Shown: positions 1 through 11,763 of the stretch, in pieces
Position numbering within the stretch: position 1 is the first letter of the stretch
Layout: each line of letters begins with the position of its first letter
Origin: Thioclava electrotropha
GTDB taxonomy: Bacteria > Pseudomonadota > Alphaproteobacteria > Rhodobacterales > Rhodobacteraceae
Reading direction: 5' to 3'
NCBI RefSeq assembly: GCF_002085925.2
Contig: NZ_CP053562.1
Span: forward strand, 1,530,001 to 1,594,000
Length of the DNA stretch: 64,000 bases
Notes under the pieces: generated by a model
Seen by the model: only the letters and a program-made list of their open reading frames with translations
Database searches by the model: none
What the model was told of the DNA's origin: nothing
Made by a program: the position numbers and the translations under genes

Positions 1-603
1 ATGCAGGAAGGTGTTGGTGATCCGCTCGATCTCCGGGGCCATCGTGGCCGAGAAGAACAGCGTCTGGCGCGTGAACGGCGTCAGCTGAAAGATGCGCTCG
101 ATATCCGGGATGAAGCCCATGTCGAGCATCCGGTCGGCCTCGTCGACGACCATGACCTTCACGTCGGTCAGGATCAGCTTGCCACGCTCGAAATGGTCGA
201 GCAGGCGGCCCGGCGTCGCGATCAGCACGTCGACGCCCTTGTCGATCAGCTTGTCCTGCTCGCCGAACGACACGCCGCCGATCAGCAGCGCGCGCGTCAG
301 CTTGGTGTTCTTGGCGTAGAGGTCGAAGTTCTCGGCGACCTGGGCTGCCAGTTCGCGCGTCGGGCAGAGCACGAGCGAGCGCGGCATCCGGGCGCGGGCG
401 CGGCCCCGACGCAGCAGCGTCAGCATCGGCAGGGTGAAGCTGGCGGTCTTGCCGGTCCCGGTCTGCGCGATGCCGAGCACGTCCTTGCCTTCGAGCGCGG
501 GCGGAATGGCGCCAGCCTGAATGGGCGTGGGCTCTTCGTAGCCAGCATCGACAACGGCGGAAAGGACTTTCGGGTCCAGCTTCAGATCGGTGAATTTAGT
601 CAT
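1..603 (-). CDS. DEAD-box ATP-dependent RNA helicase, N-terminal part (cut by window start)
   Basis: Reading the minus strand from ATG at 601-603 gives a continuous 201-residue frame to the window edge. It starts MTKFTDLKL, the usual RhlE-like Q-motif region. It contains the Walker A motif AQTGTGKT, the PTRELA motif, ATPGR, the Walker B motif VDEADRMLDMGF and FFSAT, in the order of helicase domain 1. The helicase C domain lies outside the window. An AAGGAAA ribosome site sits just before the ATG. Such proteins unwind short RNA duplexes in ribosome assembly or mRNA decay. It is divergent from the antiporter gene across 284 bp. The family is certain; the paralogue (RhlE or another) is not. Confidence 0.93.
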   Translation of the reverse strand, partial: MTKFTDLKLDPKVLSAVVDAGYEEPTPIQAGAIPPALEGKDVLGIAQTGTGKTASFTLPMLTLLRRGRARARMPRSLVLCPTRELAAQVAENFDLYAKNTKLTRALLIGGVSFGEQDKLIDKGVDVLIATPGRLLDHFERGKLILTDVKVMVVDEADRMLDMGFIPDIERIFQLTPFTRQTLFFSATMAPEIERITNTFLH

Positions 604-887
604 GGGTTTCCTTGGTTTACCTTTGATCGCGTCCTGTCGCGACCCGCATCGGGCGGGGCCGCTATCGGGCGCTTTAGGAACCGGGCGCCCAGGAGAAGCT
701 CCGCCGGATTACGGAGCTTGACTGCGCCCTACCGGATTGCGACGCAAAGGTCAATCTTTTCAGGGGGTGACCCGGGGCTGCGCGCGGAACATAGCGCGGT
801 CCTGCGCGATATTCGGCCTCTTGCAAAAGGGCACGGAACCTGACCTCCTGAGCGGGGTTTGATCCGGAAGCGTGACGAGGGACAGGT

Positions 888-2768
888 ATGGCAGTTGCGG
901 AATCGGCGGGTCTCGGCCCGGTATTGGCCTTTGCGCTGGTGGGGGTGTGCGGTGTTGGGGCGCAATGGCTGGCCTGGCGCCTGCGCCTGCCCGCCATCGT
1001 GATCATGCTGGTCGCAGGGCTCATCGCAGGGCCCGCGACAGGGCTGTTGAACCCGAGCCGGGATTTCGGCGACTTGCTGAGCCCTCTGATCGCGCTCGCC
1101 GTGGCGGTGATCCTGTTCGAGGGGGGCTTCTCCCTCGATTTCCACCGCTTGGGCGACGCGAAAACCGGCGTACGGCGACTGGTCTTCATCGGCGCGCCTC
1201 TGGGCTGGTTCCTCTCGGTGCTCGCGCTCGTTTGGGGCGCGGGGCTCAGCTGGGAAAGCGCGGCTGTTTTCGGCGGCATCATGGTCGTTACCGGCCCCAC
1301 GGTGATCGCGCCGCTTCTGCGCACGGCGAAACTTGCCCGCCGCCCTGCGCGTCTGCTGCAATGGGAAGCCATCGTGAACGATCCGATCGGCGCGTTGGCG
1401 GCGGTTCTGGCCTTCGAGGTGGTGTTCACGCTGCGCTCCAACCTGCCGATGGGCGAGGCGGTCGGGCATCTCGCGCTCGGTATCGGCTTTGCGGCCGCGA
1501 TCGGCGGTGTGATCGGCTGGGGCATCGCGCGCAGCTTCTCGCGCGGGTGGGTGCCGGAATTCATGAAGGTGCCGGTGCTCTTCGCGACGCTTCTGGGTAC
1601 CTTCGCGGTGACGGATCACGTGCTGCATGAAAGCGGGCTGCTGGCGGTCACCGTGATGGGGCTGGTGATCGGCAATGCCGACCTGCCGTCCTACGAGGAA
1701 CTGCGCCGTTTCAAGGAGCATGCGACGGTCTTGCTGGTCTCGGGCGTGTTCATCCTGCTCGCCGCGAATATCGAGATCGACCAGCTGGCCGCCCTCGACT
1801 GGCACGCGCTCCTGTTCGTTATTCTCGTGGTGCTGGTGGCGCGGCCGCTAACAGTGCTGATCTCGCTGATCGGGACAGCACTGCCGCGCAACGAGCGGCT
1901 GCTGATCGCCTTTACCGGCCCGCGCGGTGTGGTTCTGGTCGCGGTGGCGGGCCTCTTCGGGCAGCGTCTGGCCGAGATCGGCGTCGCAGACGGGCTGCGG
2001 ATCGGGCCGCTGGCCTTCGTTCTGGTGCTGGTCACGGTGATCGTGCACGGCTTCACGCTGGCGCCGCTGGCGCGGAAGCTGGGGCTCGCCAATGCCGACA
2101 AGCCGGGGCTGCTGATCGTGGGCGGCTCGCGCTTCACCACGGCGCTGGCCGAAACGCTGAACAAGGCCGAGGTGCCGGTGCTGATCACCGATCCGAACCA
2201 TGCCCACCTGATCCGCCCGCGCGCCAATGGGCTCAAGACCTTCTACGGTGACATTCTGGGCGAGGCGGCGGAGGACAAGGTCGAGCTGATGGCCTATTCG
2301 ACCCTGCTCGCGGCCACCGATAACGACGCCTACAACACGCTCGTCGCGACCGATCTCGCGCCCGAGCTGGGCCGCGACAAGGTCTGGCAGGTGCCGCGCC
2401 AGAAGGACGACCGCGAGCGTCACGCGCTGCCGACGCAGCTCGGTGGGCGCCGCTTTGGCGAGGGGCGGACGCTGGAGAATTGGGAGAAGCTGTTGTCCGA
2501 GGGCTGGCGTTTCCGCGTGACCCGGATCACCGAGGAATACACGCTGACCCAGTGGCGAGAAAAGCGGCCCAAGGCGAAGCCCGTGATGGTCGTTGCAAAA
2601 AGCGGCGATCTGCGCTTCGTGATCGACCCGGCCGAAATGAAGGTCGAGCCGGGCGGGCGGTTGATCTCGCTCCTGCCGCCCGAGGCCTTCGAGGAAGAGA
2701 CCACGCAGAAGGCCAAGGCCGGGGAGAAACCCTCGGGTCAGCCGGGGCCTGCCGCGCGGATCCCGTGA
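888..2768 (+). CDS. CPA1-type Na+(K+)/H+ antiporter with C-terminal RCK/TrkA-N-like domain
   Basis: A 626-residue integral membrane protein. The first ~395 residues are a run of about a dozen hydrophobic helices typical of CPA1/NhaP exchangers, with an EGG motif near residue 77, GPTVIAPLL near 140 and the Asn-Asp pair of NDPIGA near 163, which corresponds to the ion-binding site of the family. After the last helix, around residues 405-500, comes a Rossmann-like segment (LLIVGGSRF) resembling the RCK/TrkA-N nucleotide-binding domains that gate cation transporters, followed by a hydrophilic tail. Expected role: proton-coupled cation exchange in the inner membrane for pH or salt homeostasis. It is convergent with the peptidase gene, with only 3 bp between them. 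The exact ion cannot be told from sequence. Confidence 0.9.
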   Translation: MAVAESAGLGPVLAFALVGVCGVGAQWLAWRLRLPAIVIMLVAGLIAGPATGLLNPSRDFGDLLSPLIALAVAVILFEGGFSLDFHRLGDAKTGVRRLVFIGAPLGWFLSVLALVWGAGLSWESAAVFGGIMVVTGPTVIAPLLRTAKLARRPARLLQWEAIVNDPIGALAAVLAFEVVFTLRSNLPMGEAVGHLALGIGFAAAIGGVIGWGIARSFSRGWVPEFMKVPVLFATLLGTFAVTDHVLHESGLLAVTVMGLVIGNADLPSYEELRRFKEHATVLLVSGVFILLAANIEIDQLAALDWHALLFVILVVLVARPLTVLISLIGTALPRNERLLIAFTGPRGVVLVAVAGLFGQRLAEIGVADGLRIGPLAFVLVLVTVIVHGFTLAPLARKLGLANADKPGLLIVGGSRFTTALAETLNKAEVPVLITDPNHAHLIRPRANGLKTFYGDILGEAAEDKVELMAYSTLLAATDNDAYNTLVATDLAPELGRDKVWQVPRQKDDRERHALPTQLGGRRFGEGRTLENWEKLLSEGWRFRVTRITEEYTLTQWREKRPKAKPVMVVAKSGDLRFVIDPAEMKVEPGGRLISLLPPEAFEEETTQKAKAGEKPSGQPGPAARIP

Positions 2769-2771
2769 GGT

Positions 2772-3743
2772 TTAGTCGATCCGGGCGGTGAGGGTGCGGC
2801 GAGCGATCACCGCGCCATCACGGCTGAGCGTGATCTGGCCGTCGTAGCGGCCCCTCGGCCATCCGCCCGGCGGGGCTTTCTTCCCGACATAACGGAAGAA
2901 CCGGGCCTTGGACGCGTCGACCTCGGTGGTCGTGCTGATGCTGATCCCGTCCGGGCCGGTGATCTCGAACCCGATCGTGTCCCCCGCACGCAGGCCGAAA
3001 CCGTAGCCCCACAAGACGAGCGCGGGTGCGGTGTCGCTGGGCGGGGGCAGGGGAGCGCCGGTCAAGACTGTCTCGAAGCGTGGCACGGTGGCGGTGAGCC
3101 CGGCCTCGAGCCATCCGCTCGGCCGATAGGTGATCGGGGCGGACCAGAGCGTTTGCGTCGCATTGGTGGCGCAGGCGTCCTGCATGTCTGGGTCGAACGG
3201 GTCAACTACGGTGACGTCGTGGCGCAGCGAAAGATGCAGATGCGGGAATTCCGCTTGGCCCGATTGTCCGACGAGGCCGAGCGGTTCGCCGGCTTTTACC
3301 CGGTCGCCCCGGTTCACGGAAATGGAGCCTTCGCGCAGATGGCAATACTGGGTCTGCCAGCCATTGCCGAGATCGATGACGATCCCGTTTCCGCATTCTT
3401 TGTCCGCGACCGTTTCGCCGCCGACATAAGCCCCGTCGGGCTCTCCGTCTCGGGTGGCGATCACCCGGCCCGGGGCGGCGGCGATCACCTGCACGCCCGC
3501 CTGCATCTGCGCTTCGGTCAGCAGTGCGAAATCGGTGCCCTTGTGCCCGTCATAGGTTAGCCCGCCGCAACCCGCATCGCGCACACCGGAGCCGGGGTCG
3601 CGGTCGACGTAGTTCTGGATGTAGCAGTCTTGGCCAAGTGTGCACTCGACCGGCATCTCCAGCTTCGGCGCGTCGGTTAGAAAAGTCCCGGCCATGCAGG
3701 GCACGGCCGGGACGAGTAGGCTTATCAATACCGCGCGGAGCAC
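2772..3743 (-). CDS. Secreted M23-family (LytM-type) metallopeptidase
   Basis: A 323-residue protein with an N-terminal signal peptide (hydrophobic residues 3-18, cleavage after CMA). The M23 zinc site is complete: H67 and D71 in HKGTD, H135 and the H168-L-H170 pair, set in a beta-rich core with the GLVGQSG signature. Cysteines at 34, 40, 59, 117 and 134 suggest disulfides and periplasmic location. Residues ~190-323 form an extra beta-domain with no motif I recognise. M23 enzymes cut peptide cross-links of peptidoglycan; with an intact site this one is probably active rather than a NlpD/EnvC-like activator. It lies 8 bp downstream of clpA on the same strand, so the two could be cotranscribed, though no functional link is known. 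Confidence 0.88.
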   Translation of the reverse strand: MLRAVLISLLVPAVPCMAGTFLTDAPKLEMPVECTLGQDCYIQNYVDRDPGSGVRDAGCGGLTYDGHKGTDFALLTEAQMQAGVQVIAAAPGRVIATRDGEPDGAYVGGETVADKECGNGIVIDLGNGWQTQYCHLREGSISVNRGDRVKAGEPLGLVGQSGQAEFPHLHLSLRHDVTVVDPFDPDMQDACATNATQTLWSAPITYRPSGWLEAGLTATVPRFETVLTGAPLPPPSDTAPALVLWGYGFGLRAGDTIGFEITGPDGISISTTTEVDASKARFFRYVGKKAPPGGWPRGRYDGQITLSRDGAVIARRTLTARID

Positions 3744-3751
3744 GGCCTAGA

Positions 3752-6070
<2,319 letters not shown>

Positions 6071-6331
6071 TATCTGCTCCTTTCCTCGGAGGGCGGCGCG
6101 GGAGGATACCCAGCCTAGTGTTGCCCTATAAGATTAAAGTTCGGTGGAAATCGCCGCGCTTCAAGTCTTTTCATGCCCAAAATCCGACCGGACTCCGATT
6201 CGTGCGGAAAAAACGGTCATTTAACGGGCGCGACGGTGCAGGGATACCGATGAGGCGCGCAATATCTTGGGGGGTTGCGTGTGACCTCTCCCATATGGGG
6301 AGGGTTTTCGCGCGTTCAAGCGTAGTGCCGG

Positions 6332-7720
6332 TTACTTGGGCGACTCGCCGCGGCTTTCAGCGGTGTCGTATTGCGTGTCCTCATAGACCGGCGGACGGCG
6401 CGCGGTGCTCTGGTGCAATTCCGCGGCCAGTTCGGCCTCTTCGGGGTCGGTGTTGCCCCCGCGCGCAGGCGTGTCTTCGGCGCGCGCCGCGGGCGGCGAT
6501 TTGGTCGAGGGCTCCTCAGCGGATGTATTCTCGTCGTCGTCGTCGTCGTCGACTTCTTCGTCGAGCTCCGCCTCGGTATGGGCGGCAGGCGAATGCTCCA
6601 AAAGCAGCGCCATGATGTCGGTCCGGGTCAGGATCCCGACGAGCCGTCCGCTTTCGGTCACCGGCACGACGCGCGCCTCGCGCCGGGCCAGCCGTTCGAG
6701 CAATTCGCCCACCGGCGTATCGCCCTCGACCGTCTCGATATCGGTATGGAAGATCGCGCGGACCTCTGCCTCGGGCGGGGCCGCGCGAAAGCGCAAGGGG
6801 CGGCGCAGGATGTCGAATTCCTTGAACAGTTCCTCCAGCGCGTCGTGCTGATCGACCACGCCGAGGTAATAGCCGGAATTATCGACCACCGGCAGCGTGT
6901 GCACGTTAAGCGCGGTCATCTTGCGCACAATCTCGGACAGCGGCGCTTCGGGGCTGACGGTGACGGGGTTCTGCGTCATCAGATCGCGGACATGGGTGTC
7001 GGCGAGAAGGGACTCGGCGGCGCGGTGTTCGGCCACCGCCATCAGCCGCGCCAGATCTGCCGGGTCCATATTGGCCGATTGGTTGAACTCGACCAGCAGG
7101 TTCGACAGATCGCGCTGGCTCAGCGAGCGGGCCGGGCCGCGGGCGCGTCCGACATGGGCCGGATGATAGGCGAGCGGGCGCGTCGGGTAGGAAATGCCGA
7201 ACAGCCGGTTCCAGAGCATCGCGAAACCGATCATCAGCACGGTCATCACCGCGATCGGGAAGATCGCGAAATCGAAGCCGAGCCGTCGTCCCGCCTCGTG
7301 TTCCAAAACCACCAGCAGCGCGATCCCGGCTGCGGGCGGATGCAGTGCGCGCGCCGCCATCATCGCCGCGATCGACCCGCCGACCGCCAGCCCGTCCGCA
7401 TAGGGCGGCGGGGTCACCATCAGCACCGCGACCGGCACCACGGCAGAGATCATCATCCCCATCATCGCGGACCACGGCTGCGCCAGAGGCGAATTCGGCA
7501 AAACGAACAAGAGCACCGCCATCGAGGCGAAGCTGGAGACGAGGTAGATCCCCGCCTGACGCGAATGGGGCAGGGTGGCCACGATGAAGGTCACGACGAG
7601 GATCGCCACACCTGCGCCAACCGCGCCCCGCAGAATGTCGACCGCGGGCCTGCGCCCCATGGAGGGACCGAAGCGGCGCAACTGGCGGCGGACATTCTTG
7701 GGCAAGTGTGAGATCGGCAT
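6332..7720 (-). CDS. HPP-family membrane protein fused to a tandem CBS pair
   Basis: A 462-residue protein when started at MPISHL (ATG at 7718-7720) rather than at the upstream ATG at 7801, whose extra residues are Arg/Pro-rich and family-atypical. Residues ~25-190 hold four to five membrane helices with the HPP signature (RALHPPAAG, SPLAQPWS). Two CBS domains follow at ~245-300 and ~325-390, then a strongly acidic tail containing a run of Asp residues encoded by a TCG/GAC microsatellite. HPP proteins have been linked to nitrite transport in cyanobacteria and plastids; CBS pairs usually sense adenine nucleotides. A nucleotide-regulated transporter is a reasonable inference, but the substrate is unknown. 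Confidence 0.85.
   Translation of the reverse strand: MPISHLPKNVRRQLRRFGPSMGRRPAVDILRGAVGAGVAILVVTFIVATLPHSRQAGIYLVSSFASMAVLLFVLPNSPLAQPWSAMMGMMISAVVPVAVLMVTPPPYADGLAVGGSIAAMMAARALHPPAAGIALLVVLEHEAGRRLGFDFAIFPIAVMTVLMIGFAMLWNRLFGISYPTRPLAYHPAHVGRARGPARSLSQRDLSNLLVEFNQSANMDPADLARLMAVAEHRAAESLLADTHVRDLMTQNPVTVSPEAPLSEIVRKMTALNVHTLPVVDNSGYYLGVVDQHDALEELFKEFDILRRPLRFRAAPPEAEVRAIFHTDIETVEGDTPVGELLERLARREARVVPVTESGRLVGILTRTDIMALLLEHSPAAHTEAELDEEVDDDDDDENTSAEEPSTKSPPAARAEDTPARGGNTDPEEAELAAELHQSTARRPPVYEDTQYDTAESRGESPK
6531..6551. repeat. Trinucleotide microsatellite, seven TCG units
   Basis: Seven perfect TCG repeats inside the 3' part of the HPP-CBS gene, read on the coding strand as GAC and coding for an Asp run in the acidic C-terminal tail. 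Slippage would change the tail length in whole codons without breaking the frame. Confidence 0.9.
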
Positions 7721-7914
7721 CGGTTCGCTGGGTTGAAAAAGGTGCGACAGGTATCGCGCCTGCCACGCGCGGATGCAAGCGCGGGGGCGGTGAGAGGGCA
7801 TGGCGGTTGATGGTCGGACGGCACCGCAAGGGCGTCTGACATCTTGCCATCATGCGCGGTGCCTCTATGGTGCGGCGCGACTTTACAGGCGGGACGCAAA
7901 ACGGGGAGAGCGCG

Positions 7915-9711
7915 ATGGCCGGACCGATAGACAAGACGCTGCGCGCGGCGAAGGCCCATGCGAAAAGCGGAGCCTTTGCCGAGGCCGAGGCGCTCTATCG
8001 CGAGGTGCTGGCGCGGTTTCCCGGCAACAAGCGCGCGCAGGCCGGGCTGGTCGAGATCGCGCAGACCCGCGCCTCCACCCGTCCGATGAACCCACCGCGC
8101 CCGGTGATCGACCAGCTCTTCGGCCTTAAGAAGTCGGGCCGTGACCGCGAGGCCGCCGAGGCCGCCGCCCGTGTCCTCAAGCAATTCCCGCGGGCTCCGG
8201 CTGCGATGGAAGTCCGTGCAGCGGCGCTCTCGGCGCTGGACGATCACGAGGGCGCGGCGGCGCTTTATCGCGAACTGGTGGGCATGTTTCCTGACGCGCC
8301 CGACGCGCATGGCAGCTACGGCAACGAGTTGATGGCGCTGAACCGCGACGACGAGGCCGTGGCCGAGTTCGAGCGCGTGTTGGAATTACGGCCCGGCGAT
8401 CCGGTTTCGCTCAATAACATCGGCAATGCGAAACGCCGGGCGGGTGACGACAAGACCGCGCGCAAACTTTATCACGCCGCCCATGAGGCTGCGCCCGATT
8501 TCGCCGAGGCACAGCTGAATCTGGGGAATATGCTGGCGAAAGATGGAGAGCTGGAGGAGGCGGAATTCCACCTCAAGGCCTTCTTGCACAAAGTGCCCGA
8601 TCACTATCTGACCCTGTCGTCGCTGGGCGATCTCCTTCTCGCAAAAGGCGACAAGCAATCGGCGCGCGAGAGTTACGAGCGCGCTTTGCACTACCGGCCC
8701 GGCTTCCCGGATGCACTCGCCGGGCTCGCCCATATCCAGCGCGCCACAGCGGACGATCCGCTTTTCGATGCGCTCACGGCTTCGCTCGCGCAGCCGGGCC
8801 ATAGCGCGAAGCAACGCGCGGGGCTCGAATTCGCACTTGGCAAGCTGCGCGAGGAGTCGGGCGAGACCGAGGCTGCTTTCGATCATTACACGCGCGGCAA
8901 TGCGCTGCGCAAAGAGGCTCAGGGCTACACCATTGCGCGCGACGTGGAGCGTTTCGCTCAGATCAAACAGGCGTTTCCCGCTCCGCCCGCCGAATTCGCC
9001 GAAGCCGCGCCTGACGGTCCCGAGCCGATCTTCATCGTCGGCCTGCCGCGCTCGGGCACGACCCTGACCGAGCAGATCATCTCGGCGCACCCGCAGGTCG
9101 CACCGGGCGGAGAGCTGACCGAGCTGAGCCAACAGTTCAACGAGTTCGACTGGACCGCCCCCGGTCTGCTGGCGCAGAAAGCACCCGAGATCCGCGCCGA
9201 GTATCGCGAGAAACTGCGTAAGCTCGGGCAGGGCGCGCCCTTCGTGACCGACAAGATGCCGCTCAATTTCCGCTGGCTGGGCGCGATCCGGGCGCTTTTC
9301 CCGCAGGCGAAGATCGTCCACACCAACCGCGACCCGCGTGCGGTGATCTGGTCGATCTTCCGGCTCAATTTCAGCTCCGACGGCAATGATTACGCCTATG
9401 ATCTGGACGATCTCGTTGCCTATCATGGCCTCTATCGCGACCTGATGGCGCATTGGCGCACGCTGTTCGGCGCGACGCTTTACGATCTCGATTACGAACA
9501 GCTGACCGCGACGCCGGAGCCGGTGATCCGCGACATGCTGGCCTATCTCGAACTGCCTTTCGACGAGGCGTGTCTGCGCCCGCAGGACAATACGCGCATC
9601 GCGCGCACCGCGTCGCGCGATCAGGTTACGAAACCGATCTACAAGGGCAGCTCGCAGGCGTGGGAGAAATTCGCGCCCCATCTGGAGGCAGCTTTCGCCA
9701 AGCTCGACTGA
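7915..9711 (+). CDS. TPR-repeat sulfotransferase, copy 1
   Basis: A 598-residue protein from ATG 7915, preceded by GGGGAG. An earlier in-frame ATG (7852) is less likely because it has no ribosome site. The N-terminal ~290 residues are TPR helices (for example AEALYREVLARFPGN). The C-terminal half is a sulfotransferase domain: the 5'-phosphosulfate loop PIFIVGLPRSGTT near residue 371 and the 3'-phosphate site with RDPRAVIWS near 468. It would transfer sulfate from PAPS to an unknown acceptor, with the TPR part probably binding a protein partner or substrate. There is no signal peptide or membrane helix. The next gene is a full-length paralogue. Confidence 0.88.
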   Translation: MAGPIDKTLRAAKAHAKSGAFAEAEALYREVLARFPGNKRAQAGLVEIAQTRASTRPMNPPRPVIDQLFGLKKSGRDREAAEAAARVLKQFPRAPAAMEVRAAALSALDDHEGAAALYRELVGMFPDAPDAHGSYGNELMALNRDDEAVAEFERVLELRPGDPVSLNNIGNAKRRAGDDKTARKLYHAAHEAAPDFAEAQLNLGNMLAKDGELEEAEFHLKAFLHKVPDHYLTLSSLGDLLLAKGDKQSARESYERALHYRPGFPDALAGLAHIQRATADDPLFDALTASLAQPGHSAKQRAGLEFALGKLREESGETEAAFDHYTRGNALRKEAQGYTIARDVERFAQIKQAFPAPPAEFAEAAPDGPEPIFIVGLPRSGTTLTEQIISAHPQVAPGGELTELSQQFNEFDWTAPGLLAQKAPEIRAEYREKLRKLGQGAPFVTDKMPLNFRWLGAIRALFPQAKIVHTNRDPRAVIWSIFRLNFSSDGNDYAYDLDDLVAYHGLYRDLMAHWRTLFGATLYDLDYEQLTATPEPVIRDMLAYLELPFDEACLRPQDNTRIARTASRDQVTKPIYKGSSQAWEKFAPHLEAAFAKLD

Positions 9712-9901
9712 GTCCGGGCTTGTTTGTCACAGAATCGTCATTAACCTGTGAGGGCACTTAGGTAAGCCTCCCCCGATTCCCGAGCGGTTTCATTTTTTCC
9801 TTAGGTGCGCCTCGCGATGTTGTTGCGGCAGGTTTTCTGCCGCGCTCTTCATGGCGTGGGTGCTCGCAATGGTCGGGGGGCGATTTTGCGAGTGAAAGCC
9901 A

Positions 9902-11701
9902 ATGGCTTGGTCCGTCGACAAGGTTCTGCTTGCTGCGCGCAGTCATGCAAAGCGTGGGGAATTTGCGCAGGCCGAGGCGCTTTACCGCGAAGTGCTCGGG
10001 CGGTTTCCCGGCAACAAGCGCGCGAAAGCGGGGCTTGAGGCACTGGGGCAGGCCAGCAAGACGAAACCCGCCGCGGGGCCGCCGCGCGCGCTGGTGCAGC
10101 AGTTGATGGGGCTGATGCAGACGGGGCGCAATCGCGAGTTGGTCGAGCAGGCGAACCGCGCGCTGCGGATCCATCCTGACACCATACTGTTGCTCGAATT
10201 CCGCGCGGCGGGGCAGGGGGCGCTTGGCGATCATGCCGGGGCGGCCGAGACCTATCGCCGCCTGATCGCCTTGCGTCCGGATCACGCCGACACGCATGGC
10301 AATCTGGGCAATGAGATGATGGAGCTGGGCCAGCACGAAGACGCAGTCGTTCAGTTCGAGCGCGTGTTGGCGCTGCGCCCACGCGATCCGGTCGCGCTCA
10401 ACAATATGGGCAATGCGCTGCTCGCGCTCGGCCGCGAGGCCGAGGCGCGCACACGGTTCGAGGCCGCGCTCGAGGTCGCGCCGAATGATGTGCATATGCT
10501 CAATAATCTGGGCAACCTGCTGCTGAACGAGGGGGATTTCGCTGCGGCGCGGCTCCGGTTGGAAAAGGGGCTGTCGCTCGATCCGCACCATGTGTTGCTG
10601 TTGAACAATCTTGGCATCGTGCTTCTCGCCGAAGGCGATCTGGCGGGGGCGCAGACGCGGTTCGAGGGGGCGCTGGCCGCTGACCCGAGTTATGCCGAGG
10701 CCTGGTGGAACCTCTCGCCCCTGCATCGCTTCGTACCCGATGACCCGCTGCTTTCGCAACTCGAGACGCAGGTCGCGACGGAAGGCCATTCGGAGCATGA
10801 CCGGATGCTGCTCGAATTCGCGCTGGCAAAGGCGCAGCATGATGTGGGCAGGTCCGAGCGGGCCTTCGCGCTCTGGCACTCGGCCAATGCCCGGCGCAAG
10901 GCCGAGCTGGGCTATGACATCGCGCAGGATCGCACGCTGTTTGCGCAGCTGCGCGACCGGTTTGCCGAAGCTTATCCGCCGATCCCCGAGACCGAGGCCG
11001 ACCGGGCTGCCCCGGTGCCGATCTTCCTGCTGGGCCTGCCGCGTTCGGGCACGACGCTGGTCGAGCAGATCGTCACCCAGCACAGTCAGGTCGCGCCCGG
11101 CGACGAGATCGCCACGCTCGACCGCGAGATGAGCGCGCTCGACTGGAGCGACCCGGAGTCCCTGACCCGGGAGGCGGGGCGGATCCGTGCCGCCTATTAC
11201 GAGACGCTGACCGGGCTGGCCGATGGCAAGCCCTTCGTGACCGACAAGATGCCGCTCAACTTCCGCTGGATCGGCGCGATCCGGGCGCTGTTTCCGCGCG
11301 CGCTCATCGTGCATGTCCATCGTGATCCGCGCGCGACGCTCTGGTCGATCTATCGCAACTTCTTTTCCAGCGCGGGGAATGGCTACGCGCATGATCTGGA
11401 CGATCTCGTGACCTATCACGGGCTCTATCGCGATCTGATGGCGCATTGGGCGACGCAGCCCGGCACGATCGTCGATTGCGACTACGAGGCGCTGACGGAA
11501 GACCCCGAGGCGCGCAGCCGTGCGCTGATCGAGGCGCTCGGGCTGCCTTGGGAGGACGCCTGCCTGCGCCCTCAGGACAACGTCCGCACGGTTGCGACCA
11601 CGTCGAACACGCAGGTGCGCAAGCCGATCTACAAGGGCAGCTCGCAGGATTGGGAGAAATACGCCCCGTACTTGAAGGCGGCTTTCGCGAAGCTCGACTA
11701 A
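9902..11701 (+). CDS. TPR-repeat sulfotransferase, copy 2
   Basis: A 599-residue paralogue of the preceding gene with the same architecture: TPR repeats over residues ~15-300, PAPS loop PIFLLGLPRSGTT near 373 and RDPRATLWS near 469. The first 45 residues (REVLGRFPGNKRAKAGL) and the extreme C-terminus (KPIYKGSSQ, AAFAKLD) match copy 1 almost residue for residue, while the TPR middle diverges. This is what a tandem duplication followed by change in the partner-binding region would look like. Start ATG at 9902 follows GAGTGAAAG. The 190 bp between the copies could hold a separate promoter. Acceptor unknown. Confidence 0.88.
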   Translation: MAWSVDKVLLAARSHAKRGEFAQAEALYREVLGRFPGNKRAKAGLEALGQASKTKPAAGPPRALVQQLMGLMQTGRNRELVEQANRALRIHPDTILLLEFRAAGQGALGDHAGAAETYRRLIALRPDHADTHGNLGNEMMELGQHEDAVVQFERVLALRPRDPVALNNMGNALLALGREAEARTRFEAALEVAPNDVHMLNNLGNLLLNEGDFAAARLRLEKGLSLDPHHVLLLNNLGIVLLAEGDLAGAQTRFEGALAADPSYAEAWWNLSPLHRFVPDDPLLSQLETQVATEGHSEHDRMLLEFALAKAQHDVGRSERAFALWHSANARRKAELGYDIAQDRTLFAQLRDRFAEAYPPIPETEADRAAPVPIFLLGLPRSGTTLVEQIVTQHSQVAPGDEIATLDREMSALDWSDPESLTREAGRIRAAYYETLTGLADGKPFVTDKMPLNFRWIGAIRALFPRALIVHVHRDPRATLWSIYRNFFSSAGNGYAHDLDDLVTYHGLYRDLMAHWATQPGTIVDCDYEALTEDPEARSRALIEALGLPWEDACLRPQDNVRTVATTSNTQVRKPIYKGSSQDWEKYAPYLKAAFAKLD

Positions 11702-11763
11702 GCGCTGGCTTGCGGCGCGCGGTGGGCGCGCTAATCTGCCCGGACCTCTAGGAAAGCCCCGCG

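Noticed and set aside
9758..11446. 562-codon minus-strand frame opposite sulfotransferase copy 2
   Set aside because: Antisense shadow; the plus-strand frame carries the catalytic motifs.
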